Shown: positions 18,379 through 27,898 of the stretch, one piece after another
Layout of the letters: every line of letters starts with the position of its first letter
How positions within the stretch are numbered: the stretch's first letter is position 1
Assembly: GCF_002242805.1 (NCBI RefSeq)
Contig: NZ_MCGQ01000014.1
Span: 124,001 to 188,000 of the forward strand
Direction of reading: 5' to 3'
Length of the DNA stretch: 64,000 nt
Origin: Streptomyces diastatochromogenes
Lineage (GTDB): Bacteria; Actinomycetota; Actinomycetes; Streptomycetales; Streptomycetaceae
Position numbers and translations under genes: made by a program
The notes under the pieces: generated by a model
The model's database searches: none
What the model was told of the DNA's origin: nothing
Seen by the model: the letters and a program-made list of their open reading frames with translations, nothing else

Positions 18379-18450
18379 CCGCCCGCACCCGCACCGGCAA
18401 GCCGGGCCCGCTGCCAGGTCGTCCCGGCCTCGGGCCCGGCCGGCCGCCGC

Positions 18451-20502
18451 TCACCGAGCGAGCGGCTCCCGCACCACCGCCACGTCCCCGGGCGCGACCG
18501 TGACCGAACCGGCCGTCTCCTTGCCGGTGAGGAGTTCCGTGGCGCCCGGTGCGACGGGCAGTTCCGCGCCCCGGCCGGAGTGGTCGATCACGAAGACGTA
18601 GTCCGCGTCCGGGCCGCGCCTGCGGACCACCTCCACACCGGCCGGGGCGGTGCGCACCGGCTCCACCCCCGCCTCGGTGCGGACGCGGTCCAGGAGGGCG
18701 GTCAGCGTGGCCGGGTCGGGAAGCGTGGCCAGGTACCAGGCGGCACCGGTGCCGTAGGCGTGCCGGGTGACCGCCGGGACGCCGGCCAGCGGGCCGTCGG
18801 CGTACGTGGCGACCGCCTCGGCGCCCTCCGTCCGCAGCCGCTCCGACCACAGCGTGCCCGCGGCGCCCTGAGGCACCGCGCCGCTCAGCCCGACCGACTG
18901 TCCGGGCAGCAGCGGGAACGGCTCGTCGGAGCGCACCCCCAGCACGTCCCGGAACGCACCCGGGTAACCGCCGAGCCGCACATGGCAGTTCTCGTCCACG
19001 GCACCGCTGTGGAAGCCGACGGCGAGGGTGCCGCCGCGCTCGGCGTACGCCGTGAGGTTCGCGGCGCCCGCGTCGTCGACCAGGTACAGGTTCGGGGCCA
19101 GCACCAGGCGGTAGGCGGACAGGGCTGCCTGGTCCGCGTCCGGGCGTACGAAGTCCACGGCCACGCCCGCCCGCCACAGCGGCTCGTACCAGGCCCGGAC
19201 CAGGTCCAGGTACCGCAGTTCGCCGCTCGGCTGGGAGGGCAGCTCCAGGGCCCAGCGGGCGTTCCAGTCCCAGACGACGGCGACCTCGGCGGTACCGGTG
19301 CTGCCGCGGACCTCGGCCAGCGCCTTCAGGTCGGCGCCGAGGCGGACCACGTCCTGCCAGATCCGGCTGTCGGTGCCCGCGTGCGGCAGCATCGCCGAGT
19401 GCCACTGCTCGGCGCCCGCCTTCGCCGCCCGCCACTGGAAGTACGCGATGCCGTCCGCCCCGCGCGCCACATGGGCCAGCGCGTTGCGGCGCAACTCGCC
19501 CGGATTCTTCGCCCGGTTGACGGGCTGCCAGTTCACCGCGCCGGTGGAGTGCTCCATCAGCAGCCACGGGCCGCCCGCGAGCGAGCGCATCAGATCGCCG
19601 CTCAGCGCCACGTCGATCTCCGACTCGGGGTCGGTGGACATCAGGTAGTGGTCGTTGGCGACGATGTCCAGCTCCGGTGCCCAGCGCCAGTAGTCGAGGG
19701 CGTCGAAGGTGGCCATCACCATGAAGTTGGTGGTGGCGGGCGTGTCGGGGGCCGCCGCGCGCAGTACGTCACGCTCCGCCGTGTACAGCGACAGCAGCTC
19801 GTCCGAGCAGAAGCGGCGCCAGTCCAGCTGGTGCGTCGGGTTGGGTACGGCGCCCGTGGCGCGCGGCGGCAGGATCTCCTCCCAGTCGTAGTACCACTGG
19901 GACCAGAAGGTCGTGCCCCAGGCGTCGTTGAGGGCGGCCAGGTCGTCGCCGTAGCGCGCCCGCAGCCAGCGGCGGAAGGCCGCCGCGCTGGTGTCGCAGT
20001 AGCAGGCCGCGTTGTGGCAGCCGTACTCGTTGTGCACGTGCCACATGGCGACGGCCGGATGACCGGCGTACCGCTCGGCCAGCGCGCCCGCGATGCGCAG
20101 CGCCGCCTCGCGGTAGGTGGGGCTGGACGGGCAGAACGTCTGCCGGCTGCCGTAGGAGAGGGTACGGCCGTCCCGGTCGACCGGCAGCGCCTCGGGGTGG
20201 GCGCGGAAGAACCACGCCGGAGGCGCCGCCGTGGGGGTGGCCAGGTCGGCGGCGATGCCGTTCTCGTGCAGCAGGTCCAGGATCCGGTCCATGCGCGAGA
20301 AGTCGTACGCGCCCTCGGACGGCTCCAGCAGGGCCCAGGAGAAGATGCCGACGCTGACCATGTTCACGCCCGCTTCGCGCATCAGGCGTACGTCCTCGGC
20401 CCACACCTCCTCGGGCCACTGTTCGGGGTTGTAGTCGCCGCCGTAGGCGAGGCCGGGGACGGACAGGGTGCGATTCACTGGGGTTTCTTCGTTCTCTTTC
20501 AC
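18451..20502 (-). CDS. Beta-galactosidase, GH42 family
   Basis: Protein of 683 residues. The N-terminal TIM barrel opens G-G-D-Y-N-P-E-Q-W, the family hallmark. The acid/base Glu is near 159 in W-H-V-H-N-E-Y-G and the nucleophile near 317 in L-M-E-H-S-T. Cysteines in H-N-A-A-C-Y-C, together with an upstream Cys, match the GH42 metal site. A trimerisation domain and C-terminal beta domain follow. There is no signal peptide, so it hydrolyses imported galactosides in the cytoplasm. It is the last gene of an importer operon, 11 bp after the second permease. The start is the GTG at 20502; a second GTG eight codons later is also possible. Confidence 0.95.
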   Translation of the reverse strand: MKENEETPVNRTLSVPGLAYGGDYNPEQWPEEVWAEDVRLMREAGVNMVSVGIFSWALLEPSEGAYDFSRMDRILDLLHENGIAADLATPTAAPPAWFFRAHPEALPVDRDGRTLSYGSRQTFCPSSPTYREAALRIAGALAERYAGHPAVAMWHVHNEYGCHNAACYCDTSAAAFRRWLRARYGDDLAALNDAWGTTFWSQWYYDWEEILPPRATGAVPNPTHQLDWRRFCSDELLSLYTAERDVLRAAAPDTPATTNFMVMATFDALDYWRWAPELDIVANDHYLMSTDPESEIDVALSGDLMRSLAGGPWLLMEHSTGAVNWQPVNRAKNPGELRRNALAHVARGADGIAYFQWRAAKAGAEQWHSAMLPHAGTDSRIWQDVVRLGADLKALAEVRGSTGTAEVAVVWDWNARWALELPSQPSGELRYLDLVRAWYEPLWRAGVAVDFVRPDADQAALSAYRLVLAPNLYLVDDAGAANLTAYAERGGTLAVGFHSGAVDENCHVRLGGYPGAFRDVLGVRSDEPFPLLPGQSVGLSGAVPQGAAGTLWSERLRTEGAEAVATYADGPLAGVPAVTRHAYGTGAAWYLATLPDPATLTALLDRVRTEAGVEPVRTAPAGVEVVRRRGPDADYVFVIDHSGRGAELPVAPGATELLTGKETAGSVTVAPGDVAVVREPLAR

Positions 20503-20513
20503 GTGCGCGCGCC

Positions 20514-21401
20514 TCAGCCCTTGTTCGATCCCAGGGTCAGACCGCTGACGAACTGGCGCTGGAGCGCGAAGTACACGATCAGCGTCGGGATCGCGGTGAG
20601 CAGGGCGCCCGCGGCCACCAGGTTGGGGTCGGTGAAGTACTGGCCGGAGAGGTTGTTCAGCGCCGAGGTGATCGGCATGTTCTCACCGGTCGAGATCAGC
20701 ACCAGGGCCCAGAAGAAGTCGTTGTAGATCCAGATCGACAGCAGGGTCGCCAGGGCCGCCATCGCCGGCTTGCACAGCGGCAGTGTGATCTGCCAGTACA
20801 GCCGCCACACCGAGGCACCGTCGACCAGCGCTGCCTCGGTCAGCTCGTGCGGGAGCGAGCGCATGTAGTTGGCCAGCACGAACGCGCAGAACCCGGACTG
20901 GAACGCCACATGGATCAGCACCAGGCCGAGCGCCGAGTCGTACAGCTTGCCGCTCGCGGTGATGCCCGGCAGGTTCGTCAGCAGGTACAGCCGGTACAGC
21001 GGGGTGATGATGACCTGCTGCGGGAGCAGGTTGCCCGCCGTGAAGACCAGCAGCAGCGCCAGGTTGAGCCGGAAGTCGAAGCGGCTGACGTAGAACGCGA
21101 CCATCGACGACAGGAACAGCGTGAGCAGCACGGCCGGGACCGCGATGATCAGCGTGTTCATGAAGTAGTGGGTCATGTCCGACTGCGTGAACGCGTTCTT
21201 GAAGTTGTCGAAGTTCAGCGTGTGCGGCCAGGACACATAGCCGCGCTCGCTGGTCTCGCTGTACGGACGCAGCGCCGAGAAGATCGCCCACAGCAGCGGG
21301 GCGAGCCACGCCAGGGCCGTACCGGCCAGGAAGACGTGCAGCAGGACGCGGGCCGGGCGGATCGGGGTGCGCTGCTTGACCGGCGCGCTCACGGTGCTCA
21401 T
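20514..21401 (-). CDS. Carbohydrate ABC transporter permease (MalG type)
   Basis: Protein of 295 residues with about six membrane segments. The E-A-A-L-V-D-G-A cytoplasmic loop, typical of sugar importer permeases, contacts the ATPase. Its ATG overlaps the stop of the preceding permease gene (ATGA), showing translational coupling. It is the second permease of the galactoside-type importer. No ATPase gene lies in the operon, so the system probably uses a shared MsiK-type ATPase, as many Streptomyces sugar importers do. Confidence 0.94.
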   Translation of the reverse strand: MSTVSAPVKQRTPIRPARVLLHVFLAGTALAWLAPLLWAIFSALRPYSETSERGYVSWPHTLNFDNFKNAFTQSDMTHYFMNTLIIAVPAVLLTLFLSSMVAFYVSRFDFRLNLALLLVFTAGNLLPQQVIITPLYRLYLLTNLPGITASGKLYDSALGLVLIHVAFQSGFCAFVLANYMRSLPHELTEAALVDGASVWRLYWQITLPLCKPAMAALATLLSIWIYNDFFWALVLISTGENMPITSALNNLSGQYFTDPNLVAAGALLTAIPTLIVYFALQRQFVSGLTLGSNKG

Positions 21402-22378
21402 GCGCGTCGCTCCTTCCGGAAGGTCGCGATCAGATACGGGATGATCACGATCAGCGAGATGACCAGCAGGACCACCGCGATCGCCGACCCGTAACCGATG
21501 CGGCTCGACTCACCGATGATGTTGTTGGTCACCAGGATCGACAGCAACTCGGTGCCCTGTGCGCCCTTGTTGAAGACGAAGACCAGGTCGAAGGCGCGCA
21601 GCGACTCGATGATGGTGACGACCAGGACGACCGTGTTGGTCGGGCGCAGCGTCGGGAAGATGACGTTCTTGAACGTCTGCCACTCGTTGGCGCCGTCGAG
21701 GGCCGAGGCCTCCCTGAGCGACGGGTCGACGCCCTTCAGGCCGGCCAGGTACAGGATCATCATGTAGCCGGTGTGCCGCCAGGACGCGGCGATCAGGACC
21801 GCCCACAGGTTGAGCTTGGGGTCGCCGATCCAGTCGATGTAGTGGCCCGGCTTGTTGGCGCCGATGAGGCTGTTGATCAGGCCCGTGTCCGGGTTGTAGA
21901 CGAGCTGCCAGACGAACCCGATGCACGCCATGGAGATGACGACCGGCAGGAAGAACGCGGTCTGGTAGACGCGGCTGAACCGGATCTTCTTGTCCAGCTG
22001 CACGGCCAGGAACAGGCCGAGCGGCGTCGGGATCAGGATCAGCACCACGAACCAGACGACGTTGTGCTGGAGCGCCGGCCAGAACTGTGGGTTGTCGTTG
22101 AAGAGTTGTTTGAAGTTGTCCAGGCCCACCCACTTGATCGAGTCGAACCCGATGCCGTCCCAGGTGGTGAAGGCGAGCGCGATGGAGGCGAGGGCGGTGA
22201 CCCAGACCAGGGCCACGTGCAGGACCGTGGGCACGCCCGCCATCAGGCCGAGCGTGATCCGGTCACGGCGGGTCAGCAGGCGCCGGTGGCCCTGCGCGGC
22301 CCGCTTGGATGCGGAAGCAGCGCCCGAAGGCGGCACGGCGGCCGCCTCCGGGGTCTTCGTCGTCGTGTCGGTCGTCAT
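21398..22378 (-). CDS. Carbohydrate ABC transporter permease (MalF type)
   Basis: Protein of 326 residues. A polar Thr/Ala/Ser-rich N-terminus of about 40 residues is followed by six membrane segments. The coupling loop reads E-A-S-A-L-D-G-A-N-E-W-Q-T-F. I placed the start at the ATG following the binding-protein gene rather than the longer overlapping frame. It lies eight bases after the binding-protein stop and overlaps the second permease by four bases. It forms the channel of the importer with that protein. Confidence 0.93.
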   Translation of the reverse strand: MTTDTTTKTPEAAAVPPSGAASASKRAAQGHRRLLTRRDRITLGLMAGVPTVLHVALVWVTALASIALAFTTWDGIGFDSIKWVGLDNFKQLFNDNPQFWPALQHNVVWFVVLILIPTPLGLFLAVQLDKKIRFSRVYQTAFFLPVVISMACIGFVWQLVYNPDTGLINSLIGANKPGHYIDWIGDPKLNLWAVLIAASWRHTGYMMILYLAGLKGVDPSLREASALDGANEWQTFKNVIFPTLRPTNTVVLVVTIIESLRAFDLVFVFNKGAQGTELLSILVTNNIIGESSRIGYGSAIAVVLLVISLIVIIPYLIATFRKERRA

Positions 22379-22386
22379 GCCGCTGC

Positions 22387-23700
22387 TCACGAGGACGCGA
22401 AGATCTGCTTCTTCTGGCGCTCGATCGACGACAGCAAGCCGTCCACGCCCTTGGGGTTCTGGAGGAACTTCTGCAGCGCGGGCTGCATCACCGTGGAGGT
22501 GAAGTCCGGGCGGGAGTCGCGGTCCATGAACTGGGTGAGGCTCTTGGCGCCGCTGATCATCTCGTACGCCTTCTTCTGCAGCGGGGTGTACGAGGAGGTG
22601 TCGGCCTTGCTGGAGGCGGCCACCACGCTGGAGTCGGCCTTCAGGTAGATCGCCTCGGCCTCGGGCGTGCCCAGGTACTCGAGGAGCTTGGCGACACCCT
22701 CCTTGTTCTTCGGGGCCTTGCTGACCATGAAGCCGTCGGTCGGCGCCTCGACGGTGTCCTGGCCGTACGCGGAGTTGATCTCCGGGAAGGCGAAGAAGTC
22801 GAGGTCGTCCAGGTCGGCCTTGTTGGTGAACTGCTGCGCCACGAACGAGCCCAGCAGGTACATGCCGGCCTTCTTGGACACGAGGGTCTGTGCGGCGTCC
22901 TGCCAGGTGCGGCCCATGAAGCCGTCCTGGTGGTAGGGGAGGATCTCGGACCAGTGGTCGAAGACGGCCTTCACCTTGGAGTCGGTCCAGGAGGCCTTGC
23001 CGCCCATCAGCTCGACGTGGAAGTCGTAGCCGTTGAGGCGGAAGTTGATCTGGTCGAAGGTGCCCATCGCGGGCCAGGCGTCCTTGTCGCCGAAGGCGAT
23101 CGGGACCAGGCCGTCCTTCTTCATCTGCTTGCAGAGGGCGACCAGCTCGTCCCAGGTGGTGGGGACCTTGTAGCCGTGCTGCTGGAAGACGCTCTTGCGG
23201 TAGAAGAGCGCCCACGGGTACGTGTACAGCGGGACGAAGTAGTACTTGCCGTCCTCGCCCTTGGCGAGCTTCTTCATCGCGTCGGGGAAGTTGTCCCCGA
23301 TCTTGGCCCACACGTCGTCGATCGGCGTGGCCAGCTTCTTCGCCGCGAAGAACTGCATGCGGTAACCGGCGAACCAGTTGAACACGTCGTCCGGCGTGCC
23401 CTGCAGATAGGAGTTGATCTGCTCCTGGAAGGTGTTGTGGTCCTTCGTGTTGACATCGACCGTGATACCCGACTGCTTCTTGAAGGCCGCGTAGATCTCC
23501 GCGAAGGCCTTCTTCGGCACCGCGTCGGAGGCGTTGGAGCCGAGGGTGACGGTCTTCGGGTCGGAGGACGAGCCACTGCCGCCACAGGCGGACAGCAGGG
23601 GTATGCCGGCACCGGCGAGGAGGGCGGCACCGCCCGCTCCACGCAGCAGCGAACGACGGCTGGGACCCGGGACCGAAAGACCGGAGGGGGAGAGGCGCAT
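22387..23700 (-). CDS. Sugar ABC transporter substrate-binding lipoprotein
   Basis: Protein of 437 residues, family 1 extracellular solute-binding fold. The signal peptide has a twin arginine (R-R-S-L-L-R-G, residues 15-21) and the lipobox L-S-A-C with Cys39, so it is exported by Tat and lipid-anchored. AGGAG lies before the ATG. It is the first gene of the operon with two permeases and a GH42 beta-galactosidase, so a galactoside or galacto-oligosaccharide is the likely ligand. The divergent neighbour side is a GntR regulator gene on the same strand, 291 bp upstream. Confidence 0.94.
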   Translation of the reverse strand: MRLSPSGLSVPGPSRRSLLRGAGGAALLAGAGIPLLSACGGSGSSSDPKTVTLGSNASDAVPKKAFAEIYAAFKKQSGITVDVNTKDHNTFQEQINSYLQGTPDDVFNWFAGYRMQFFAAKKLATPIDDVWAKIGDNFPDAMKKLAKGEDGKYYFVPLYTYPWALFYRKSVFQQHGYKVPTTWDELVALCKQMKKDGLVPIAFGDKDAWPAMGTFDQINFRLNGYDFHVELMGGKASWTDSKVKAVFDHWSEILPYHQDGFMGRTWQDAAQTLVSKKAGMYLLGSFVAQQFTNKADLDDLDFFAFPEINSAYGQDTVEAPTDGFMVSKAPKNKEGVAKLLEYLGTPEAEAIYLKADSSVVAASSKADTSSYTPLQKKAYEMISGAKSLTQFMDRDSRPDFTSTVMQPALQKFLQNPKGVDGLLSSIERQKKQIFASS

Positions 23701-23917
23701 GGCGGCTCCTGAGGCATACAGGGTTCAGTCAAGGGGATGAGTCGATCACCGAAAGGTCTTCGAAACCGATCAGAAACCAACTCGACCGAACATCGTGGGC
23801 GTAATAACAGCCCCATGTCCGCTCATGCGTCAATAGCTCCGGTCCCACTGGGGTGTCTCTTGCCCGAAACGTAATCGACATCGTTACCTGCAACTTTGTT
23901 GAAGGGCAGGCAAAGCG

Positions 23918-23946
23918 GCCCCCGCGGCAACCGCGGCCGCGGGGGC
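23918..23946 (-). terminator. Hairpin between the GntR gene and the sugar operon
   Basis: GCCCCCGCGG (23918-23927) pairs perfectly with CCGCGGGGGC (23937-23946) across a 9-base loop. It lies 45 bp after the GntR stop codon and upstream of the importer operon, so it insulates the two transcripts. Confidence 0.65.
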
Positions 23947-23991
23947 TGTGTGAACACGAGTGGTTCCGTTTCCTGGTCTGACCAGCGGCGG

Positions 23992-24777
23992 TCAGGATCT
24001 GACCAGGAGCTGGAAGTCGAAGGCGTACCGCGACGCCCGGTAGACATGGCTGCCGTACTCCACCGGCCGCCCGGTGTCGTCGTACGCGGTGCGCTGCATG
24101 GTGAGCAGGGCCGCGCCCTCCTTCTCGTCGAGCAGGGCGGCCTCCTCGGCGGTGGCGCTGCGGGCCCCGACGGTCTGGCGGGCGCTGTGCAGGGCGATGC
24201 CCGCCGAGCGCAGCATCCGGTACAGGCCCGTCGACTCCAGCCGGTCGGTGTCGAGTTCGAGCAGTGCCGAGGGCAGGTAGTTGCACAGGAACGCCACCGG
24301 CTGGCCGTGGGTGCAGCGCAGCCGCTCCAGCACGACGACCTCGGCGCCCTCCGCGATGCCGAGGGCCGCGGCCACGTCGGCGCTCGCCGGGACGCGTTCG
24401 TTGCGCAGTACCTGGGTGGTCGGGCCCTGCCCGGCCGATTCCAGGTCGTCGTAGAGGCTGCTCAGCTCCAGGGGCCGTTTGACCTGGCTGTGCACCACCT
24501 GGGTGCCGACACCGCGGCGGCGCACCAGCAGCCCCTTGTCCACCAGGGACTGGATGGCCTGGCGGACGGTGGGCCGGGACAGGCCGAGGCGCACGGACAG
24601 GTCGACCTCGTTGCCCAGGAGGTTCCCGGGGGCGAGGATCCCGTGTTCGATGGCCGCCTCCAGCTGCTGGGCGAGCTGGTAGTAGAGCGGCACCGGACTC
24701 GCGCGGTCCAGGTCGAAGTCCAGGGAGTCGAGTGCGGAGACGGTCACGGGACGAGCGGAGTCACCGGTCCTCGCCAC
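23992..24777 (-). CDS. GntR/HutC-family transcriptional regulator
   Basis: Protein of 261 residues. The GTG at 24777 is preceded by AAGGAGGTA, a near-perfect ribosome site, and I prefer it to the GTG ten codons further on. The winged helix runs from P-L-Y-Y-Q-L-A-Q-Q-L to G-L-V-R-R-R-G-V-G-T. A C-terminal UbiC-type effector domain follows, with R-x-D and Y-R-A-S-R-Y-A-F. Such regulators bind sugar phosphates or similar ligands. Its position before the sugar importer operon suggests it represses that operon; it could also act on the divergently placed inositol genes. Confidence 0.9.
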   Translation of the reverse strand: MARTGDSARPVTVSALDSLDFDLDRASPVPLYYQLAQQLEAAIEHGILAPGNLLGNEVDLSVRLGLSRPTVRQAIQSLVDKGLLVRRRGVGTQVVHSQVKRPLELSSLYDDLESAGQGPTTQVLRNERVPASADVAAALGIAEGAEVVVLERLRCTHGQPVAFLCNYLPSALLELDTDRLESTGLYRMLRSAGIALHSARQTVGARSATAEEAALLDEKEGAALLTMQRTAYDDTGRPVEYGSHVYRASRYAFDFQLLVRS

Positions 24778-24811
24778 GGGGTACCTCCTTCCAGAGCGCG
24801 GACAGGGCGGT

Positions 24812-26704
24812 TCACAGGTGGTGGCGGCGGCCGGCCACCTGGCGGTCGTAGTCCTCGCGGGCGCGTACGGCCGCCTCGCGGGTCGCGGTCCCGGCGACCG
24901 GTACGTCCCACCAGGCCTCGGCCTCGGGGGCGGCAGGCCCTGAGCCCGAGGTGTCCGTCTCCACATACACACACAGGGGGGCGTCGGTGGCGCGCGCGGT
25001 GGCCAGGGCCTCGCGCAGCTCCCGTACGGTCTTGGCGCGCAGGACGTCCATGCCGAGGCTGGCCGCGTTGGCGGCGAGGTCGACGGGCAGCGGGGCGCCG
25101 CTGAAGGTGCCGTCGGCCGCGCGGTACCGGTAGGCGGTGCCGAACCGCTCGCCGCCGACCGACTCCGAGAGGCCGCCGATGGAGGCGTACCCGTGGTTCT
25201 GGATCAGCACCATCTTGACCGGCAGCCCCTCCTGTACGGCGGTGACGATCTCGGTCGGCATCATCAGGTAGGTGCCGTCGCCGACCAGCGCCCAGACCAC
25301 CGTGTCCGGGGCCGCCTGCTGCACGCCGATCGCGGCCGGGATCTCGTAGCCCATGCACGAGTAGCCGTACTCCAGGTGGTACTGGCGCCGTGAGCGGGAC
25401 CGCCACAGCTTGTGCAGGTCGCCGGGGAGCGAGCCCGCCGCATTGATGACCACGTCCTCGTCCCCGACGACCGCGTCCAACGCGCCGAGCACCTGCGTCT
25501 GGGTGGGTACGGCGTCCTCGTCGGCGGCGCCGAAGGCGCTCTCCACGACCTGCTCCCAGCGCTCCTTGCCCGCCCGGTACTCGGCCTCGTACGCCGGGTC
25601 GACGCGGAAGCCGGCCAGCCCTTCGGCGAGCGCCTCCAGGGCGGCCCGGGCGTCGGCGACCACGGTCCGGGCGGCGAGCTTGTGGGCGTCGAAAGCGGTG
25701 ATGTTGAGGTTGAGGAAGCGGACCTCGGGGTGCTGGAACAGGGTGCCGGAGGCGGTGGTGAAGTCGGTGTAGCGGGTGCCGACGCCGATGACCAGGTCGG
25801 CGCCGCGGGCGAGGTCGTCGGCGACCGCGGTGCCGGTGTGCCCGATGCCGCCGAGGTCGGCCGGGTGGTCGTGGCGCAGGGAGCCCTTGCCCGCCTGGGT
25901 GGCGGCGACCGGGATGCCGGTGGCGTCCACCAGGGCCCGCAGCGCGTCCTCGGCGCGGCTGTGGTGGACTCCGCCGCCCACGACGAGAAGCGGCCTGCGG
26001 GCGGCCCGGACCGCCCGGACGGCCTCCGCCAGCTCCGCCGGGTCCGGTGCGGGCCGGCGTACGGTCCAGACGCGCTCGGCGAAGAACTCCTCGGGCCAGT
26101 CGTACGCCTCGGCCTGCACGTCCTGCGGCAGGGCGAGGGTGACGGCGCCGGTCTCGGCCGGGTCGGCGAGGACGCGCATCGCCTGGAGCGCCGACGGGAT
26201 CAGCTGCTCGGGGCGGGTGATCCGGTCGAAGTAGCGGGAGACCGGGCGCAGGGTGTCGTTGACGGAGACGTCGAACTGGCCGGGGTGCTCCAGCTGTTGC
26301 AGCAGCGGATCGGCCGGGCGGGTGGCGAAGTAGTCGCCGGGCAGGAGCAGTACGGGCAGCCGGTTGATCGTGGCCAGGGCGGCGCCGGTGACCAGGTTGG
26401 TCGCGCCCGGGCCGATGGACGTCGTCACGGCCTGCGCCGAGAGGCGGTCGAGCTGGCGGGCGTGTCCGACCGCCGCGTGCACCATCGCCTGCTCGTTGCG
26501 GCCCTGGTGGTACGGCATGACATCGCCGTATTCGATCAGCGCCTGGCCGATCCCCGCCACGTTGCCGTGTCCGAAGATGCCCCAGGTACCGGCGATCAGC
26601 CGGTGCCGTTCGCCGTCACGTGCGGTGTACTGGGCGGACAGGAACCGCACCAGTGCCTGGGCGACGGTCAGACGGCTCGTCGCTGGGCTCGTCGAGTGGC
26701 TCAT
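24812..26704 (-). CDS. iolD: 3D-(3,5/4)-trihydroxycyclohexane-1,2-dione hydrolase
   Basis: Protein of 630 residues, a thiamine-diphosphate enzyme of the acetolactate-synthase fold. It opens with T-V-A-Q-A-L-V-R-F-L and I-F-G-H-G-N-V-A-G-I-G, typical of IolD. The TPP-activating Glu lies near the N-terminus, and the cofactor motif G-D-G-T-Y with the downstream N is in the C-terminal domain. IolD opens the ring of the diketo-inositol intermediate to 5-deoxyglucuronate. Inositol-type importer genes start 175 bp away on the other strand, and their promoters share sequence elements with that of iolD. iolB, iolC and iolA are not in the window. Confidence 0.94.
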   Translation of the reverse strand: MSHSTSPATSRLTVAQALVRFLSAQYTARDGERHRLIAGTWGIFGHGNVAGIGQALIEYGDVMPYHQGRNEQAMVHAAVGHARQLDRLSAQAVTTSIGPGATNLVTGAALATINRLPVLLLPGDYFATRPADPLLQQLEHPGQFDVSVNDTLRPVSRYFDRITRPEQLIPSALQAMRVLADPAETGAVTLALPQDVQAEAYDWPEEFFAERVWTVRRPAPDPAELAEAVRAVRAARRPLLVVGGGVHHSRAEDALRALVDATGIPVAATQAGKGSLRHDHPADLGGIGHTGTAVADDLARGADLVIGVGTRYTDFTTASGTLFQHPEVRFLNLNITAFDAHKLAARTVVADARAALEALAEGLAGFRVDPAYEAEYRAGKERWEQVVESAFGAADEDAVPTQTQVLGALDAVVGDEDVVINAAGSLPGDLHKLWRSRSRRQYHLEYGYSCMGYEIPAAIGVQQAAPDTVVWALVGDGTYLMMPTEIVTAVQEGLPVKMVLIQNHGYASIGGLSESVGGERFGTAYRYRAADGTFSGAPLPVDLAANAASLGMDVLRAKTVRELREALATARATDAPLCVYVETDTSGSGPAAPEAEAWWDVPVAGTATREAAVRAREDYDRQVAGRRHHL

Positions 26705-26712
26705 GCCTCACA

Positions 26713-26824
26713 GGTGTAGGTGGGAACAGGCGGCACTGTCAATGGTTTGTACTTACATTCTGACTAGCTCGTGAAATGATGTCTTAACAAAGTATTGACA
26801 GCGGGCTCTGCAGGGGCTTGTATC
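26713..26824. promoter_or_regulatory. Divergent promoters of iolD and the ABC operon with shared elements
   Basis: For the ABC operon, TTGACA (26795-26800) and TGTATC (26819-26824) are 18 bases apart. For iolD, TTGACA on the minus strand (26742-26737) is 18 bases from a weak TACACC box. Each -35 sits in the same string, ACAAA-NN-ATTGACAG-Y-G, matching at 14 of 17 positions in mirrored orientation (26787-26803 and 26734-26750). The iolD side also carries GGTTTGTACTTACA (26744-26757), nearly repeated upstream of the PhyH gene at 34258-34271. These are candidate operators of the LacI regulator at 34322. Confidence 0.55.
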
Positions 26825-26878
26825 CCGTCCCAACGCATCAGCGTCCCTTCCCCCGTCGCACAGTGAGGTGCAGGACAG

Positions 26879-27898
26879 ATGGACCGCTCTTCGCACTCCC
26901 GCCCCCGCAGACTGGCCCCCGTTGTCGCCGTGGCCGCTGCGGCAGCCCTGACCCTCGCCGGCTGCTCCAGCAGCTCCGGGGGGAAGAAGGCCGAAGAGGG
27001 AGGGTCGGGTGCCTCAGCGGGCAAGGCCAACACCCCTCGGATGACGGTCGCGCTGGTCACCCACCAGTCGCCGGGTGACACCTTCTGGGACATCGTCCGC
27101 AAGGGCGCCGAGGCCGCTGCCGCCAAGGACAACATCAAGCTGATCTACTCGGCCGACCCGAACGCCGGCAACCAGGCCAACTACGTGCAGAACGCGATCG
27201 ACCAGAAGGTCGACGGCATAGCGATCACCCTGGCCAAGCCGGACGCCATGAAGGCCGTGGTCGGCAAGGCGGGCGCGGCGAAGATCCCCGTGGTCGGCCT
27301 GAACTCCGGGCTCAGCGACTGGAAGAAGCTCGGTCTGCTGCAGTTCTTCGGGCAGGACGAGACGGTGGCGGGCGAGGCGTTCGGCAAGAAGCTGAACGAC
27401 GTCGGCGCCAAGAAGGCCGTCTGTGTGATCCAGGAGCAGGGCAACGTCGGCCTCACCCAGCGCTGCGACGGCGTGAAGAAGACGTTCTCCGGCACGACTG
27501 AGACGCTGTACGTGAACGGCACCGACATGCCGTCCGTGAAGTCCACGATCACGGCCAAGCTGAAGCAGGACAGCGCCATCGACTACGTGGTCACGCTGGG
27601 TGCCCCCTACGCGCTGACCGCCGTGCAGTCGGTGGGCGACGCCGGCAGCAAGGCCAAGGTCGCCACGTTCGACCTGAACAACCAGCTGACCAGCGCCATC
27701 AAGAAGGGCGACATCGAGTTCGCGGTGGACCAGCAGCCGTACCTGCAGGGTTACCTCGCGGTCGACTCCCTGTGGCTGTACAAGAACAACGGCAACTACA
27801 GCGGTGGTGGCGAGCAGCCGGTGCTGACCGGGCCGGCCTTCGTCGACAAGTCCAACGTCGACCAGATCGCCCAGTTCGCCGCGAAGGGCACTCGGTGA
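26879..27898 (+). CDS. Sugar/inositol ABC transporter substrate-binding lipoprotein
   Basis: Protein of 339 residues, periplasmic-binding fold of the ribose/inositol (family 4) type. The signal peptide ends in lipobox L-A-G-C, followed by a Ser/Gly/Lys/Glu-rich linker. The core begins M-T-V-A-L-V-T-H-Q-S-P-G-D-T-F-W and contains Q-K-V-D-G-I-A-I-T-L and F-D-L-N-N. Next to iolD and an IolE-like gene, an inositol or inositol-like cyclitol is the most likely ligand. The gene is first in a four-gene operon; its stop overlaps the permease start by one base (TGATG). Confidence 0.93.
   Translation: MDRSSHSRPRRLAPVVAVAAAAALTLAGCSSSSGGKKAEEGGSGASAGKANTPRMTVALVTHQSPGDTFWDIVRKGAEAAAAKDNIKLIYSADPNAGNQANYVQNAIDQKVDGIAITLAKPDAMKAVVGKAGAAKIPVVGLNSGLSDWKKLGLLQFFGQDETVAGEAFGKKLNDVGAKKAVCVIQEQGNVGLTQRCDGVKKTFSGTTETLYVNGTDMPSVKSTITAKLKQDSAIDYVVTLGAPYALTAVQSVGDAGSKAKVATFDLNNQLTSAIKKGDIEFAVDQQPYLQGYLAVDSLWLYKNNGNYSGGGEQPVLTGPAFVDKSNVDQIAQFAAKGTR

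Noticed and set aside
21398..23311. 637-codon frame joining the first sugar permease to an alternative reading of the binding protein
   Set aside because: The first half is out of frame with the clear binding-protein gene; the permease starts at its own ATG (22378).
23710..23910. GAAACC repeats and a GTAA...TTAC string before the galactoside operon as a regulator site
   Set aside because: Matches are too short and imperfect to separate from chance; no second site in the window supports them.
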